Shown here piece after piece: positions 1 through 9,868 of a stretch of DNA of 64,000 nt. The translations under genes and the position numbers were made by a program. Within the stretch, counting starts at the first letter, position 1, and each line of letters opens with the position of its first letter. The notes beneath the pieces were generated by a model that was given only the letters and a program-made list of their open reading frames with translations, searched no databases and was not told the DNA's origin. The DNA comes from Nemertoderma westbladi (lineage: Eukaryota; Xenacoelomorpha; Nemertodermatida; Nemertodermatidae): the NCBI GenBank assembly GCA_032718475.1, contig JAUCBJ010004579.1, positions 21,527 through 85,526 on the forward strand, written 5' to 3'.

Positions 1-379
1 ATATTCTACTAATGTTCTACTAATTACCTACTAATGTTCTAGAACTTTCACCAATACCAAAAAAATTAAAAAAACTCTAAAAAAGGATTGGTGAAAAATG
101 GCTGGGGTGTCGACAGGGCGAAGTAGGGACCGTGTTGCTTAACCCCTTAGAGCCTATGACCTCCAGTGCATGTCACCATGGACAACACTAAGACGTGCAG
201 TGGACGTCATGCTGCAATACATGTTTTATTGGAAGGCTCTTGGTCTAGGTATACTGGTGGACAGTATTAAAGACATTTAGTGCTCTTCATGGGAAAAAAT
301 CCATTCTGTACTGTAGATAGGCTGTATTGTAGACTGTATTATCAATGTTAGGTATATGGCGTAATGCCAACCACAGTAC
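1..379. other. no gene seen
   Basis: Non-coding. The only recognisable item is one palindrome GTTCTAGAAC at 36-45, the same 10-mer that clusters upstream of the recombinase ORF near 3.1 kb. No ORF with family resemblance on either strand. Confidence 0.6.
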
Positions 380-920
380 AGTAGTACAGACTGACAGTAA
401 GACCGACAGACAGACAGACTAGATTTATGTAAACGTGTAAACTGACATCAGAAATGAAATCAGCAACCCTTAAAACCCCCATAGCGGGAATGTTGGTTAG
501 TTAGTATACTTTCTTAAGTTTTGACAGACTGACTGACAGAAAGACCGACAGCCAGACAGACTAGATTTATGTAAACATGAAAACTGACATCTGAAATGAA
601 ATCAGCACCCATTAAAACCCCCATAACGAGAATGTTAGTTAGTTTGTATTCTTTTTTAAGTTTTGACAGACTAACTGACTGACAGAAAGACAGACAGACC
701 GACAAACAGACAGACTAGATTTATGTAAACCTGAAAACTGACATCAGAAATGAAATCAGCACCCCTTAAAACCCCCATAGCGAGAATGTTAGTTAATTTG
801 AATTATTTTTTATGTTTTGACAGACTGACTAACAGAATGACCGACAGACAGACAGACTAGATTTATGTAAACGTGAAAACTGACATCAGAAATGTAATCA
901 GCACCCCCATAGCGAGAATG
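380..920. repeat. ~142-154 bp tandem repeat, four copies
   Basis: Four successive copies can be aligned on the anchor AGATTTATGTAAAC at 421, 563, 717 and about 859. Each copy has a GACA/GACAGACA-rich stretch, the anchor, then an AAACCCCCATAGCGAGAATG-like block. The last copy is shortened. The GACAGACA portion is a short microsatellite inside each unit. Confidence 0.85.
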
Positions 921-954
921 TAAAGCGACAAGTTCTAATTATTAACTGTATTTA

Positions 955-1084
955 TTACCCTAGTTTTGAGTTATTTTCCCGGTTATTTTGCCCGCGGAGC
1001 AGGATACAACCCAAGGGCCGCAGGCCCGAGGGTATCCTGCTCCAAGGGCAAAATAACCGGGAAAATAACTCAAAACTAGGGTAA
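955..1084. repeat. 130-bp near-perfect palindrome
   Basis: Left arm 955-1007 and right arm 1032-1084 are reverse complements over 53 bp with two mismatches. The 24-base centre itself contains a GGGCC...GGCCC stem. The arms carry GTTATTTTCCCGG, which resembles the terminal inverted repeats of the adjacent element at 1092-4023. It starts 8 bp outside that element and is probably a related foldback (MITE-like) sequence or an extended element end. Confidence 0.9.
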
Positions 1085-1091
1085 TAAGTGA

Positions 1092-1122
1092 GTTATTACC
1101 CAACCAGCAGTTATTTTCCCGC
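1092..1122 (+). repeat. left terminal inverted repeat
   Basis: 31 bp beginning GTTATTACCCA and ending TTCCCGC. Its reverse complement recurs at 3993-4023 with three mismatches. Confidence 0.85.
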
Positions 1123-1397
1123 GTAACTACTCCACACCGACATGGTTAATTAACAAATCTAAGAGGGATTTGTTGGTGGGGCAGGTCATAAAAAAGGGGC
1201 TTGGTTTTTTGGGGGAAGAATAATTATCTATATTTTTAAAATAACTATCTGTTTAACGGCAATGAATATGTTTCTGTATAATATTTTAAGTAGGCCCTAT
1301 AATATTCGAAGTGTAATATAAATAATTTTAGCAATTTGTTGAACAATTTACTTCAGAGTTTCTGATACGTTGTTGGTTGTTACGAGGTGTCTACTGT

Positions 1398-3056
1398 TTA
1401 TTTTGTAAAAGTTATGTGTATGTCTCCTGCAATCACGTTATTGGTAAACAGCGATTTGAAGTCGAGTGCATTGAACCGATTCGCTTCCACCTGCACTGAA
1501 TTCAATGACTTGGTTGCAGCTGCATCAACCTCGTGATGTGCGACTTTCTCCGCTCGTACGTTATCCCCACCTGACATCACCGAGGAAAGAATGTTGCTAA
1601 TTTTCTGGTTTGAAGCATCCGAAGGACGGATATAACTAGACGTCGTGGACAGGCTTTTATGGCCAAGTTTCATCTGTGCGTAGTTCACAGGCACGTCATT
1701 GTCTACGAGTGATTGTGCTGTAGTCTTGCGGCAGCTGTTAGGCGTTATTTTACGTCCATCACTCTTTAAATCGGCGGTCTCGACAATAGATTTAAATATT
1801 ATTGCAAAGTGGTTCTTCCCTGTTGGCTGGTCGCAGAACCAAAGGGATTTGCCTGACTTTGGATTGCCTGGTTTAGGACGGACCCAATAAGGTGCTTCGG
1901 ACACTACCTTTCCATTAGGAAATCGTTTAGCAATATAGAGTTCATGCAAGGACACTGGACAGACAGACCTATCCTCCGGGTATTCCCACGCTTTATTTTT
2001 ATATTGTCGAGGTTGGGTTAGGCCATTCCGTGTCTTTGTTCTTCTTTCTGTCATTACTAAAAAGTTTCTCTTTGTCTCGGGGCAACACTTTTTGATGACG
2101 TCACCGACTTCCATGTTCCTCATTTCCAAACCTGGCCGCATCCCGAACTGGGTAAGTAGAACCATGTATAAGGTGTTTCGTAGCTGCGTTGGTGTTTCAA
2201 CACCCAGAACTCCCTTATTCTTCATTAATTTGAAATCATACCTCTGTAGGGCACTGCTGGCATTCGCAAGATTTCCCTTACCTTGTGCCTTTAGTTCACC
2301 CATTCGCGTAGCAAATATTTTTTTTGTTTTCTCAAATTCTACCTGTTTTAACACATCTCCAAATCCAGCATCCTTAAAGTGTCTGATAATTCCATAATAG
2401 TAAGTCTTCAGAGTAGTTGTTTCAAAAACGTCATCTTCACTCTTATTGTACCGCATTATAAACTCATTGAGGTAACATGCCATTTCCTTAACATTTAGGT
2501 CTTTGATATCTTTATTAACTGGTGGATTTCGTAAACGCAAGAACTTCGTGAAGGCTGAGATTGACTGCTTCGTAGACTCGACTGTATTGGGATTTTGATT
2601 TTCACGTAAGTACTCATCCTCTGCAATGATAGGTCCTAAACGACTCTTCTTACCTGTGGTCCCATCATTGACCTTTGTTGTTAAGACCTCTTCCATTGCT
2701 ACCTGTCTTATGTCGACTTCTGTAGAGACATCGAAATTGTCGGTATTGTTATCTTCGACCTTTGATACCTGACTGAGGTTATTATCTTCTTCGGCCATTG
2801 ATATCTGACTCAGCATTTCGTCAGTTGCAATATCGAAATTGTCGCTAATAACCTCTTCCATCATTGATAACTGACTCAGCATTGCGTCTGTAGCACCATC
2901 GAAACTATCGGTATTGTCCTCCTCAACCATTGTAGCCTGCGTTAAAAATTCTCCATTGTCATAACCATCCAGACAGATGGCGTCATTGTACTCAACCGCC
3001 TCTGTCTTATAAGTGTCCATCTCATTGAACAATCTGTCTATGAAATTTGTATCCAT
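1398..3056 (-). CDS. Crypton-type tyrosine recombinase (DUF3504-like)
   Basis: The frame is open for 583 codons from 3149; I favour the ATG at 3056 (552 aa), because the first 31 residues of the longer form are encoded by AT-rich repeat. Residues 1-140 are acidic, with imperfect repeats of about 23 residues (pattern SQxSMxEE...D.FD.AT). From about 150 there is a SAM-like/core-binding helical region and then the catalytic domain: first arginine in FGMRPGLE (R307), a lysine in RTKTRNG, an NSCR box in place of HxxR (R443), GHKS (H466) and the tyrosine in SYIR (Y475). This R-K-R-H-Y layout is that of tyrosine recombinases, which cut and rejoin DNA through a 3'-phosphotyrosine. The HxxR histidine is replaced by asparagine; the other catalytic residues are present, and no frameshift interrupts the ORF, so it may be active. 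An exapted host gene is an alternative, but the flanking TIRs favour a mobile element. Confidence 0.8.
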   Translation of the reverse strand: MDTNFIDRLFNEMDTYKTEAVEYNDAICLDGYDNGEFLTQATMVEEDNTDSFDGATDAMLSQLSMMEEVISDNFDIATDEMLSQISMAEEDNNLSQVSKVEDNNTDNFDVSTEVDIRQVAMEEVLTTKVNDGTTGKKSRLGPIIAEDEYLRENQNPNTVESTKQSISAFTKFLRLRNPPVNKDIKDLNVKEMACYLNEFIMRYNKSEDDVFETTTLKTYYYGIIRHFKDAGFGDVLKQVEFEKTKKIFATRMGELKAQGKGNLANASSALQRYDFKLMKNKGVLGVETPTQLRNTLYMVLLTQFGMRPGLEMRNMEVGDVIKKCCPETKRNFLVMTERRTKTRNGLTQPRQYKNKAWEYPEDRSVCPVSLHELYIAKRFPNGKVVSEAPYWVRPKPGNPKSGKSLWFCDQPTGKNHFAIIFKSIVETADLKSDGRKITPNSCRKTTAQSLVDNDVPVNYAQMKLGHKSLSTTSSYIRPSDASNQKISNILSSVMSGGDNVRAEKVAHHEVDAAATKSLNSVQVEANRFNALDFKSLFTNNVIAGDIHITFTK

Positions 3057-3096
3057 TTTGTAAACCTTATCTAAGAATTTACAATTTTTAAAAAAT

Positions 3097-3214
3097 ATTC
3101 TAGAACGAATAAAAATTTGTTCTAGAACATAATTAAAATATATATACATATATATTACGAAATGTTCTAGAACATAATTAAAAAATATATATATTTCGAA
3201 ATGTTCTAGAGAAC
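3097..3214. promoter_or_regulatory. cluster of TTCTAGAA palindromes upstream of recombinase ORF
   Basis: Copies of the near-perfect palindrome GTTCTAGAAC lie at 3097-3106, 3119-3128, 3164-3173 and (with two extra bases) 3203-3214, 40-160 bp upstream of the preferred start codon. Further half-matching copies are at 3614 and 3774. TTCnnGAA is the tail-to-tail pair of a heat-shock element, and palindromes near a recombinase gene could equally be recombinase or regulator sites. Function is inference. Confidence 0.4.
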
Positions 3215-3531
3215 TTTACACAAACATTAAAACTAGTAAACTAGATACATTTTGGAATAAAATGAAAATGCTGACACGGGCACCGAACTCTAGCCTAAAA
3301 ACTAGCTAGTATAAAAATGCAATGCGTACACACTTTTTGACCAATTATTTGACAGTTTTTTATTTTAGTACAATTGTCAATTTACATTTCTGAATAGTAA
3401 AAAGTATTTTGACATCCGCCAATATTTTGTTTAAAAACTAGTAGCTACAGTAGAAAGCTCATTAGTAGTTAGCTCATAATTTCATCCAGAGAAATATATA
3501 GTTGAAAATTAAATATTATTTTTGTTATTTT

Positions 3532-3784
3532 TTTTACTAGCTAATAAAGAGTCTTAGTTAACACAAAATCAAAAGTACTAGCTACCATCTTACTGTCAGA
3601 AGGTCAAATATTTGTTCTAGAATCAGAAACCTCACAATAAAAGCCCTTTTTACAAGAAAAAAGACTGTTAAATTTTTAAATTATAATTCTTTTCACTAGC
3701 TAATAAAAAGTAGTAGCTAACACAAAATCAAAATTACTAGCTACGTATCTTTCTGGCAAAATGTCAAATATTAGTTCTAGAATA
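3532..3784. repeat. ~90-bp direct repeat inside element
   Basis: 3532-3623 and 3695-3784 share ACTAGCTAATAAA, AACACAAAATCAAAA, ACTAGCTAC, GTCAAATATT and GTTCTAGAAT in the same order, about 162 bp apart. They lie between the ORF start and the right TIR, where iterated binding sites would be expected for an end-processing protein. Confidence 0.75.
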
Positions 3785-3992
3785 AAAATGAAGACTGAAT
3801 ACACATACACATACAGTACATCCAGCACATACAGTACAATCGCAATGTTAACTGTATTGTGAATACAATACAGTAAACTGTATTGTATTATTATGGAATG
3901 TACTTGTTTATCCATAGCAACTGTTTTGAACATGCGAAAAGCGGGTTCCGGGAAAATAACCGAGTTGAAAACCCGCTTCTTACTATTAAAAA

Positions 3993-4023
3993 GCGGGCAA
4001 ATAACTTCTGGGTGGGTAATAAC
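3993..4023 (-). repeat. right terminal inverted repeat
   Basis: 31 bp ending GGGTAATAAC, the inverted partner of 1092-1122. Directly internal to it is a stem AAGCGGGTT/AACCCGCTT (about 3940-3975). Confidence 0.85.
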
Positions 4024-5657
4024 CATATTTCGTAAGATATATTTTAAAACATATATTTATTAATAACTGAATACTTAATACTGAATAACCAGATAACGGA
4101 AAGACAAACCGAATTGAAACTTTTAATTACTAATAATAATTGTGGTGAGAGGTGATTGGAAATCAAGGATTATGTATGTTATGGTAGGCACAGGCAAATG
4201 AATTGATGTCTGTTGAGATGTATTGAAGGAGCACTATTCCTTCTACAAGACTACTACAGTTATGCCCTTGTGTAATAGCCTAGGGACTAGCTTGGTCAAT
4301 GACTTTAGCTTGCCTTGTTAGTAATGTACAGTACAACTTCAAGAAATATTATTGGGCACGGCTGCCCTTGCCATGCCTTAGGCTCTATGGGGGAGAATGA
4401 ATCAGGGTATGAATTTACAATGTTAATTATGTTTAAATCAATTAAAAATACATTTATTAACGCAAATCACTTGAAAAAATAAAAAACTATAATGGAATGG
4501 GGTACATGGATTCCAGATATCTAATTTCTGTGCAAAATAACTTTAATCGTGCTAAATAATTAATTTCCATGGAGAGACCGTTCAAAATGACTCAACCATA
4601 CAATTTAGCTGAAGATATTAATTTAGATTATGGCTTCCGACATTTATGGCTTCCGACACACACACAGACTTTTGAAAAACGGCCATAGTATAATTATATC
4701 AGTTCGCTGATGACTCGCCCCACATACCTGAGTCGGAAACGCCTGTAAACTCATTATTAATCTTTTCTGTGTCGGTCATCATAAGTGGTTTGCCATATTA
4801 GTTAAAATTAGTTTCTATATAATTATTCCCTATATATTTTGTGTGATCCTGATTTGCTGAAGCCACGTAGAAATTATGAATTGCGAGTTCCATTCAGAAA
4901 TCGAAGTTTGCCTGTTACCAACAGGCATTTTATTTTTATTTTATCTGTACAGTATCATACATTCATTCATTCATAATTAACGGTTCCCTAATTCGTAGGA
5001 ATTAGAGATCCAGATATAATAAGAAGACCGTTAGGACTGTAAAAGTATTCACTATCTATGTATCTCTATGTATATCGGGTGAACTCCTCCGAAGCTATAG
5101 CTCGTCCGACAATGAAAGTTATATCAATCGACGCAGCTCAACCCCAGTCGTGGAAAAAAAAGTTTCGAAAAAAATTATCAAAGTTTTTTTTTATTTTGAA
5201 AAATAGCCCGAAAACACGAATCAATGATAGAAACACCAGCTGCTGGTGCTCATGAGGGCCCAGTAAGCTACTACTATTTATTTAATGGATAGGCCCAAAC
5301 TGCAGATGTACCAAAATATTGCCAATGTGACCAAAATATTAGTAGGCCTAAGGTGTTTACTCAGTCACTCTATCCCAGAAAATAAGCAAATATAAATTGC
5401 TAATGTATTACACCGCCAGCTTAACAGGTCTTCCCAGTGAATCCTATGGGAATATCTATAAGGTTACTCGCTGCTATGTTAGGTGGGAGGTCAGCGGATT
5501 GAATTATAAACACTGGGCCGTTCAAATGTTTTATAGGTTAATAATAATGACATGTAGAGTCTGGTATTACTTTCTCTCAGACGGTAAGCAAATGGGGCGG
5601 GGAAGGACACACTAGCCAGCTTACTGGCGTTTCTAGTTATTATATTATAAAGCCATA
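4024..5657. other. AT-rich non-coding with one dispersed-repeat match
   Basis: No gene recognised; the short open frames here have no family resemblance. A stretch near 4430-4510 (GCAAATCACTTGAA, AAAAACTATAAT, GGATT) matches 33705-33790 and so belongs to a dispersed repeat. Confidence 0.5.
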
Positions 5658-5662
5658 CCCAT
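5658..5662. other. target-site duplication CCCAT (left)
   Basis: CCCAT directly abuts the left LTR and recurs at 13866-13870 directly after the right LTR. A 5-bp duplication is usual for BEL/Pao integrases. Confidence 0.85.
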
Positions 5663-6123
5663 TGTATCGAGTTTGATAAAACTCATTTTATTAATGAAAG
5701 TAAAATCCAAGAAAAGTCATACTTGTCAACCATTCAGTCTATAATCAGTTATATTTAATTGTTACATCTGTACATTCAGACATTTGACCATGAATCTACC
5801 GTTTGATGATGCGATGCTGATGCTAATGTTCACAAGTATTGACACATTTACATATTAACTATAAACCGGTAACTATTGCAGTTTGCAAAAATATATATGC
5901 CTGTAGGAATTATTTCCCGTTAGCGGTAACATTATAGTGCTGCACAGTACAGCAGTTTGTAGGCTACGGTAGTGCAGTAAGTAGGCCTAAAACCAATAAC
6001 AGTTAATAACCCTACAACATCAGATACAAGATCATTATACTGCATAGCTAATAATAATAATCGGGTTTTTTAATAGTCCGCCCAGATGAAGTTTTAATCG
6101 GTCCACTATCAGACTCTGCTACA
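5663..6123 (-). repeat. 3' LTR of BEL/Pao element
   Basis: 461 bp, matching 13405-13865. One difference noticed: CCCGTTAGCGG here against CCCGCTAGCGG in the other copy. The last 25 or so codons of pol lie inside this LTR. Confidence 0.93.
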
Positions 6124-6584
6124 TCCTCCCGGCTCGAAACTATATCAGGAGTTTCATCAATCCGTTTCTTCCTATAATTAATCCGATCACCCAAATCATC
6201 CGAATCCTTGGGAGAATCTTGTAAGCGCGTTTCATAATATCTCTCAAATAGATGGAGACGCTGAACTGGGCGCGAAAATTTGCCCTTTTTAGTTTCAACA
6301 GTCACTGTGCGAATTATACCATCTTTACTGGGATGAGTTTCTGTCACACGACCCATAGGCCAGGAATTACGTCGAGTTCTATCTTCTGAAATAAGTACAA
6401 TGTCATTGATCTTTATTGGTTCCTTCTCAAGTTGCCACTTTTGTCTTGGTTGCAACTGGTGGAGATACTCTGTCTGCCAACGTCGCCAAAAGTTATCTAA
6501 TAATCCCTGTAAATACACATATCTCTTTGTCAATGAAACTTCTTTACCACCAAGATCATGCAAAGGACGCAATGGTCTTCCAAG
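6048..6584 (-). pseudogene. BEL/Pao pol C-terminal part (DUF5641-like)
   Basis: This is the C-terminal end of pol, separated from the rest by the 431-bp retro-insertion just upstream. It reads LGRPLRPLHD, then a helical segment (LLDNFWRRWQTEYL), then the typical chromodomain-like fold NDIVLISEDRTRRNSWPMGR and RPVQRLHLF, which in BEL elements follows the integrase core. It ends in KKPDYYY within the 3' LTR. The open frame nominally starts in the polyA tract of the insertion (lysine run), which is an artefact. Confidence 0.85.
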
Positions 6585-6585
6585 T

Positions 6586-7016
6586 TTTTTTTTTTTTTTA
6601 CTCAAAAGCCTCCATATATTATAATATTAACAAACAATAATTCGAATATAAAAACGCACCAAAATAAGTACAAATATAACCCACCACCAGCTGACTCAAA
6701 CTGTTACCTAGCAACAATACAAACAATACAAATTGGTTCAGTACCCATCACCAGTCTGCCACTCAGCCACTGCCAGTACCCAACAAACCCGCCAGACCTC
6801 TAACTTCTAAGCCGTCCCAGGGTCCGAGTCCGCGTTCGCCCACACAATGGACGCGTCCGCCACCGCTGCCCGCACCGGTCTTCTAGCGGCCGACCGAAAC
6901 CCACGGAGGCACATCAGGGACGACCGGAGTAAGGCGAAGTTGATGCGTCGCCGCACCCACGCTACCGACTCCGGGTAGGGAACCTGTTGTTTCTCCGACA
7001 GCCTCAATGCCAGCCT
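6586..7016 (-). mobile_element. polyA-tailed retro-insertion inside BEL pol
   Basis: A 16-bp duplication (CAATGGTCTTCCAAGT at 6570-6585 and 7017-7032) flanks 431 bp that end, on the minus strand, in a run of about 15 A. That is the signature of LINE-type target-primed reverse transcription. The 5' half (7016-6807) is GC-rich, unlike everything around it, and encodes about 70 residues in frame, including SVAWVRRRINFALLRSS. This looks like the C-terminal tail of a retroelement ORF followed by an AT-rich 3' UTR. It is a 5'-truncated copy of a donor I cannot name. It splits pol between the integrase core and the DUF5641 part. Confidence 0.85.
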
Positions 7017-9560
7017 CAATGGTCTTCCAAGTGCTAAATGAGCAGGTGTAATAGGTAGTATGTCCTTCGTATCTGGACTATGATAGGTCAATGGCCGTGA
7101 GTTTATCATCGCTTCTACATCAGTGAGAACAGTGTACATCTCAGTATAAGTCAATAATGACTTTGACAATATCTTCCGTAGGGGTTCCTTGAGACTACGA
7201 TTAATTCTTTCCCAGTAACCTCCTCGGAAAGGACTTCGTTCCACAATAAAATTCCATGATATCTTACGCTCATTCATAAATGATGCAATAGCTTCTTTGT
7301 CTAAATGTTTCCAGATATTGTCTGAAAAATTTAGTTTGAAAACTTTGGAGGCTTTCTTAAACGTTTTCTGGTTATCAGAAGTCACTGTTTTACAAAGACC
7401 TCTACGATTTACCATTCTACGAAAGCATTGTAGAAATTCAGAAGTCTCCATATTTAAAGCTAATTCAAAGTGACACATACGGCTAGCTGCACAAGTGAAA
7501 ACACAAATGTAAGCTTTATGTGTAGAAGATCCTTCTTTGATAAGTAGTGCACCAGTAAAATCAATTCCAATATTCCAAAATGCTGGTGATATCTGTAAGC
7601 GTTCAGGTGGCAAGTTGCCCATAATTTGTTCCATTGGGACAGTCTTATGATGGTTACAAACATTGCAGAGATGAACTGCTTTTCTTATCTCATGACGTGA
7701 ATTAATAATCCAATACTTTTGTTTGAGGAGTGATAATAAAACCTCCTGTGGTGCATGTTGATTTGAAATATGCACCTGTAGTATAAGTTTTTGAACCAAA
7801 CCTTCACCTTTAGGAAGAAGAATTTGATGTTTAGCAGACAAGGGTAGATCGGAAAATTCAAGTCGCCCACCAACTACCAACAATTGTCGATCAATATCAT
7901 ATTGAGGATTCAAAGGCAACAAATGATGTTTATTAGGCAATGGTTTATTCTGCGATAATAAATTATAAGCCTCCATGAAATAGTGCTTCTGCAGAATTTT
8001 CCACCAATGCATTTCTGTGGCTTCCATCTCCTCCAGAGTAACCAAATAAGGATGTAATGATGTCAGTGTTGTCGGCTGTTTATCCAGAGCCACTTCATCA
8101 CTGTTCTCAACCCCCTGGGACAATTTCTTCCTAGCTCTAGCTAGCCAACGAAAGCATCTCACAGTAAATCGAATAAGATTACTAAACCTCCCATAATATT
8201 CAGTAATATAGTTACTAAATTGAGTAACATTTGCTGATTTGTGGTTAGATACAAGGCATATAGATTCTGATGCCTCATCATCCTGAACCAAATGTTCAGA
8301 GCTATTTATGGTAGGTGTTGACAAACCTTGAATAATTCTTTTCACATATTTATGTTGTTTAATAGGTCTCTTCTCTGGTAGTTCAATTTCAACATTCAAT
8401 GAAGATTTCGGCCAATCATCATTATTCTTAATAAGCCAGTCTGGACCTTGCCAATAAAATGCACTGTCTTTCATCTCCATTAGACTGGTACCTCTAGAGA
8501 GGAGATCTGCTGGGTTTTGATCTCCGGGCACAAATCGCCATACTTCGATAGGACTTAGGTCATGTATCTCTTGTACACGATTTTGAACGAATGTGTTCCA
8601 TGTGTAGCTCTCTTTCGCTATCCAACCCAATGCAATTTCAGAATCTGACCATAAATAATAGGAGTTTATATCGACACGTTGATGAAGAGCATCTAAAATA
8701 TACTTAACAAGACGCGCTGCCAGGACAGCACCAAGAAGTTCCAATCGTGCTAACCTGAGTCGTTTAAGTGGAGCTACTCTTGATCTCGCCATGACGAAAT
8801 GAGAAGAGGTATTGCTATCACAGAATTCAGTTCGCATATATACCACTGCTCCATACGCAACTTCTGAAGCATCAGAAAAAGCGTGTAATTGTACTATAGT
8901 TGGGTTTCCTTTATAGAAGAGTCTAGGAACCTTAATCGTTTGAAGTAGATAAAGTTCACGTTCCCATTCTCGAAATGAGTTAATTATGCCATCTGTTAAT
9001 TCGTCATCCCAACCACATTTGTTAAGCCACATATTTTGCAAAATAATCTTGCCTCGAATTACAAAAGGGCTAACAAATCCAAAAACATCATAGATCTGAG
9101 ATATCTTACTGAGCATCAATCTTTTTGTTCGAGAATAGGTGCTCAAATCAGTTAATCTGTCAGTGACAACCAAACTGAAAGTATCATCAGTCTCATAATT
9201 CCAACCAAGACCCAGTGCCTTAGTATTTCCTAAATCAGATTGATCAGTAAAGCTCACAAAGTTTCCTACTAAACGATCTTTCTCTGGTATAAGTGATAAT
9301 AGTTTAGCCGAATTCGAACCAAATTTTGTTAGCTCATAACCAGCCATTTTACACATATCTACTAACTCTATATATAATTGCTCAGCTTGAATCTCATTGT
9401 TGGCTCCACCTAACAGATCATCAACATAGAAACTGTCAGATGCTTCTTTTGCAGCCACTGGAAACTTAGCTATCATGTCTGGTCTTTCACAATGATGAAT
9501 TTGTATTCTTTGTGCTAAATAAGGACAAGGACTAACTCCAAAATCAACACAGTCATACAA
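7017..9560 (-). pseudogene. BEL/Pao pol: RT core, RNase H, integrase
   Basis: The open frame covers the second half of the reverse transcriptase with the catalytic FYVDDLLGG, RNase H with HAFSDAS, RLELLGA and WSDSEIALGW, an H2C2 zinc region (HISNQH...CNVCNHH), and the integrase core with D (IGIDFTG), D (VTSDNQ) and E (GGYWERINRSLK). All catalytic carboxylates are visible. The frame is lost upstream at about 9.56 kb, where the first half of the RT sits in another frame. Downstream, the natural reading is cut at 7016 by a retro-insertion. The product would copy genomic RNA and insert the cDNA. Confidence 0.9.
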
Positions 9561-9868
9561 TATTTTTCAATGGGTTCATCTTTATTATTTCGCCACAAAT
9601 ACTGCTGATAACAATGCTGATCTGATACCAGTTTAGTTTGTAAAAACATCTTGCGTATATCTGCTACAAGAGCTATAGGTTTTGTCCTGAAACAAAGTAA
9701 AATTTGAGCAATATCAGGTTGCAGAATAGGCCCAGGTAGTAGACAATCATTCAGTGAGTTTCCATTCTTGTCTTTGGTGCTTGCATTATAAACTATTCTA
9801 ACTTTGGTAGAAGAGCTGCCTGGTTTATAAACTGGATGATGTGGAAGAAAGAACTGTTCACCATTCAT
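9515..9868 (-). pseudogene. BEL/Pao RT N-terminal segment
   Basis: Reads HHPVYKPG, VRIVYNAS, LLPGPILQPDI and VADIRKMFLQTKL, the fingers and first catalytic aspartate of a Pao-type reverse transcriptase. It is out of frame with the protease segment upstream (break near 9.96 kb, after HWRNLK) and with the YVDD segment downstream (break near 9.56 kb). Both breaks look like small indels. Confidence 0.85.

Larger units (their letters stand above)
1092..4023 (-). mobile_element. 2.9-kb TIR-flanked tyrosine-recombinase (Crypton-like) element
   Basis: The element is bounded by 31-bp terminal inverted repeats (1092-1122 and 3993-4023, 28 of 31 matching) and contains one long ORF, a tyrosine recombinase on the minus strand. 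Just inside the right TIR, AAGCGGGTT...AACCCGCTT forms a hairpin. No convincing target duplication is visible next to the TIRs. Cryptons as generally described lack terminal inverted repeats, so either the TIRs define a different element class or the recombinase ORF landed inside a DNA transposon. The ORF-plus-TIR geometry is seen directly; the classification is inference. Confidence 0.6.

Noticed and set aside
2092-2397. Plus-strand ORFs opposite the recombinase, gag and integrase genes
   Set aside because: They lie antisense to well-supported coding regions and show no family features.
5058-5615. Short plus-strand ORFs
   Set aside because: 65 and 72 codons, no recognisable domains, AT-rich context; expected by chance.
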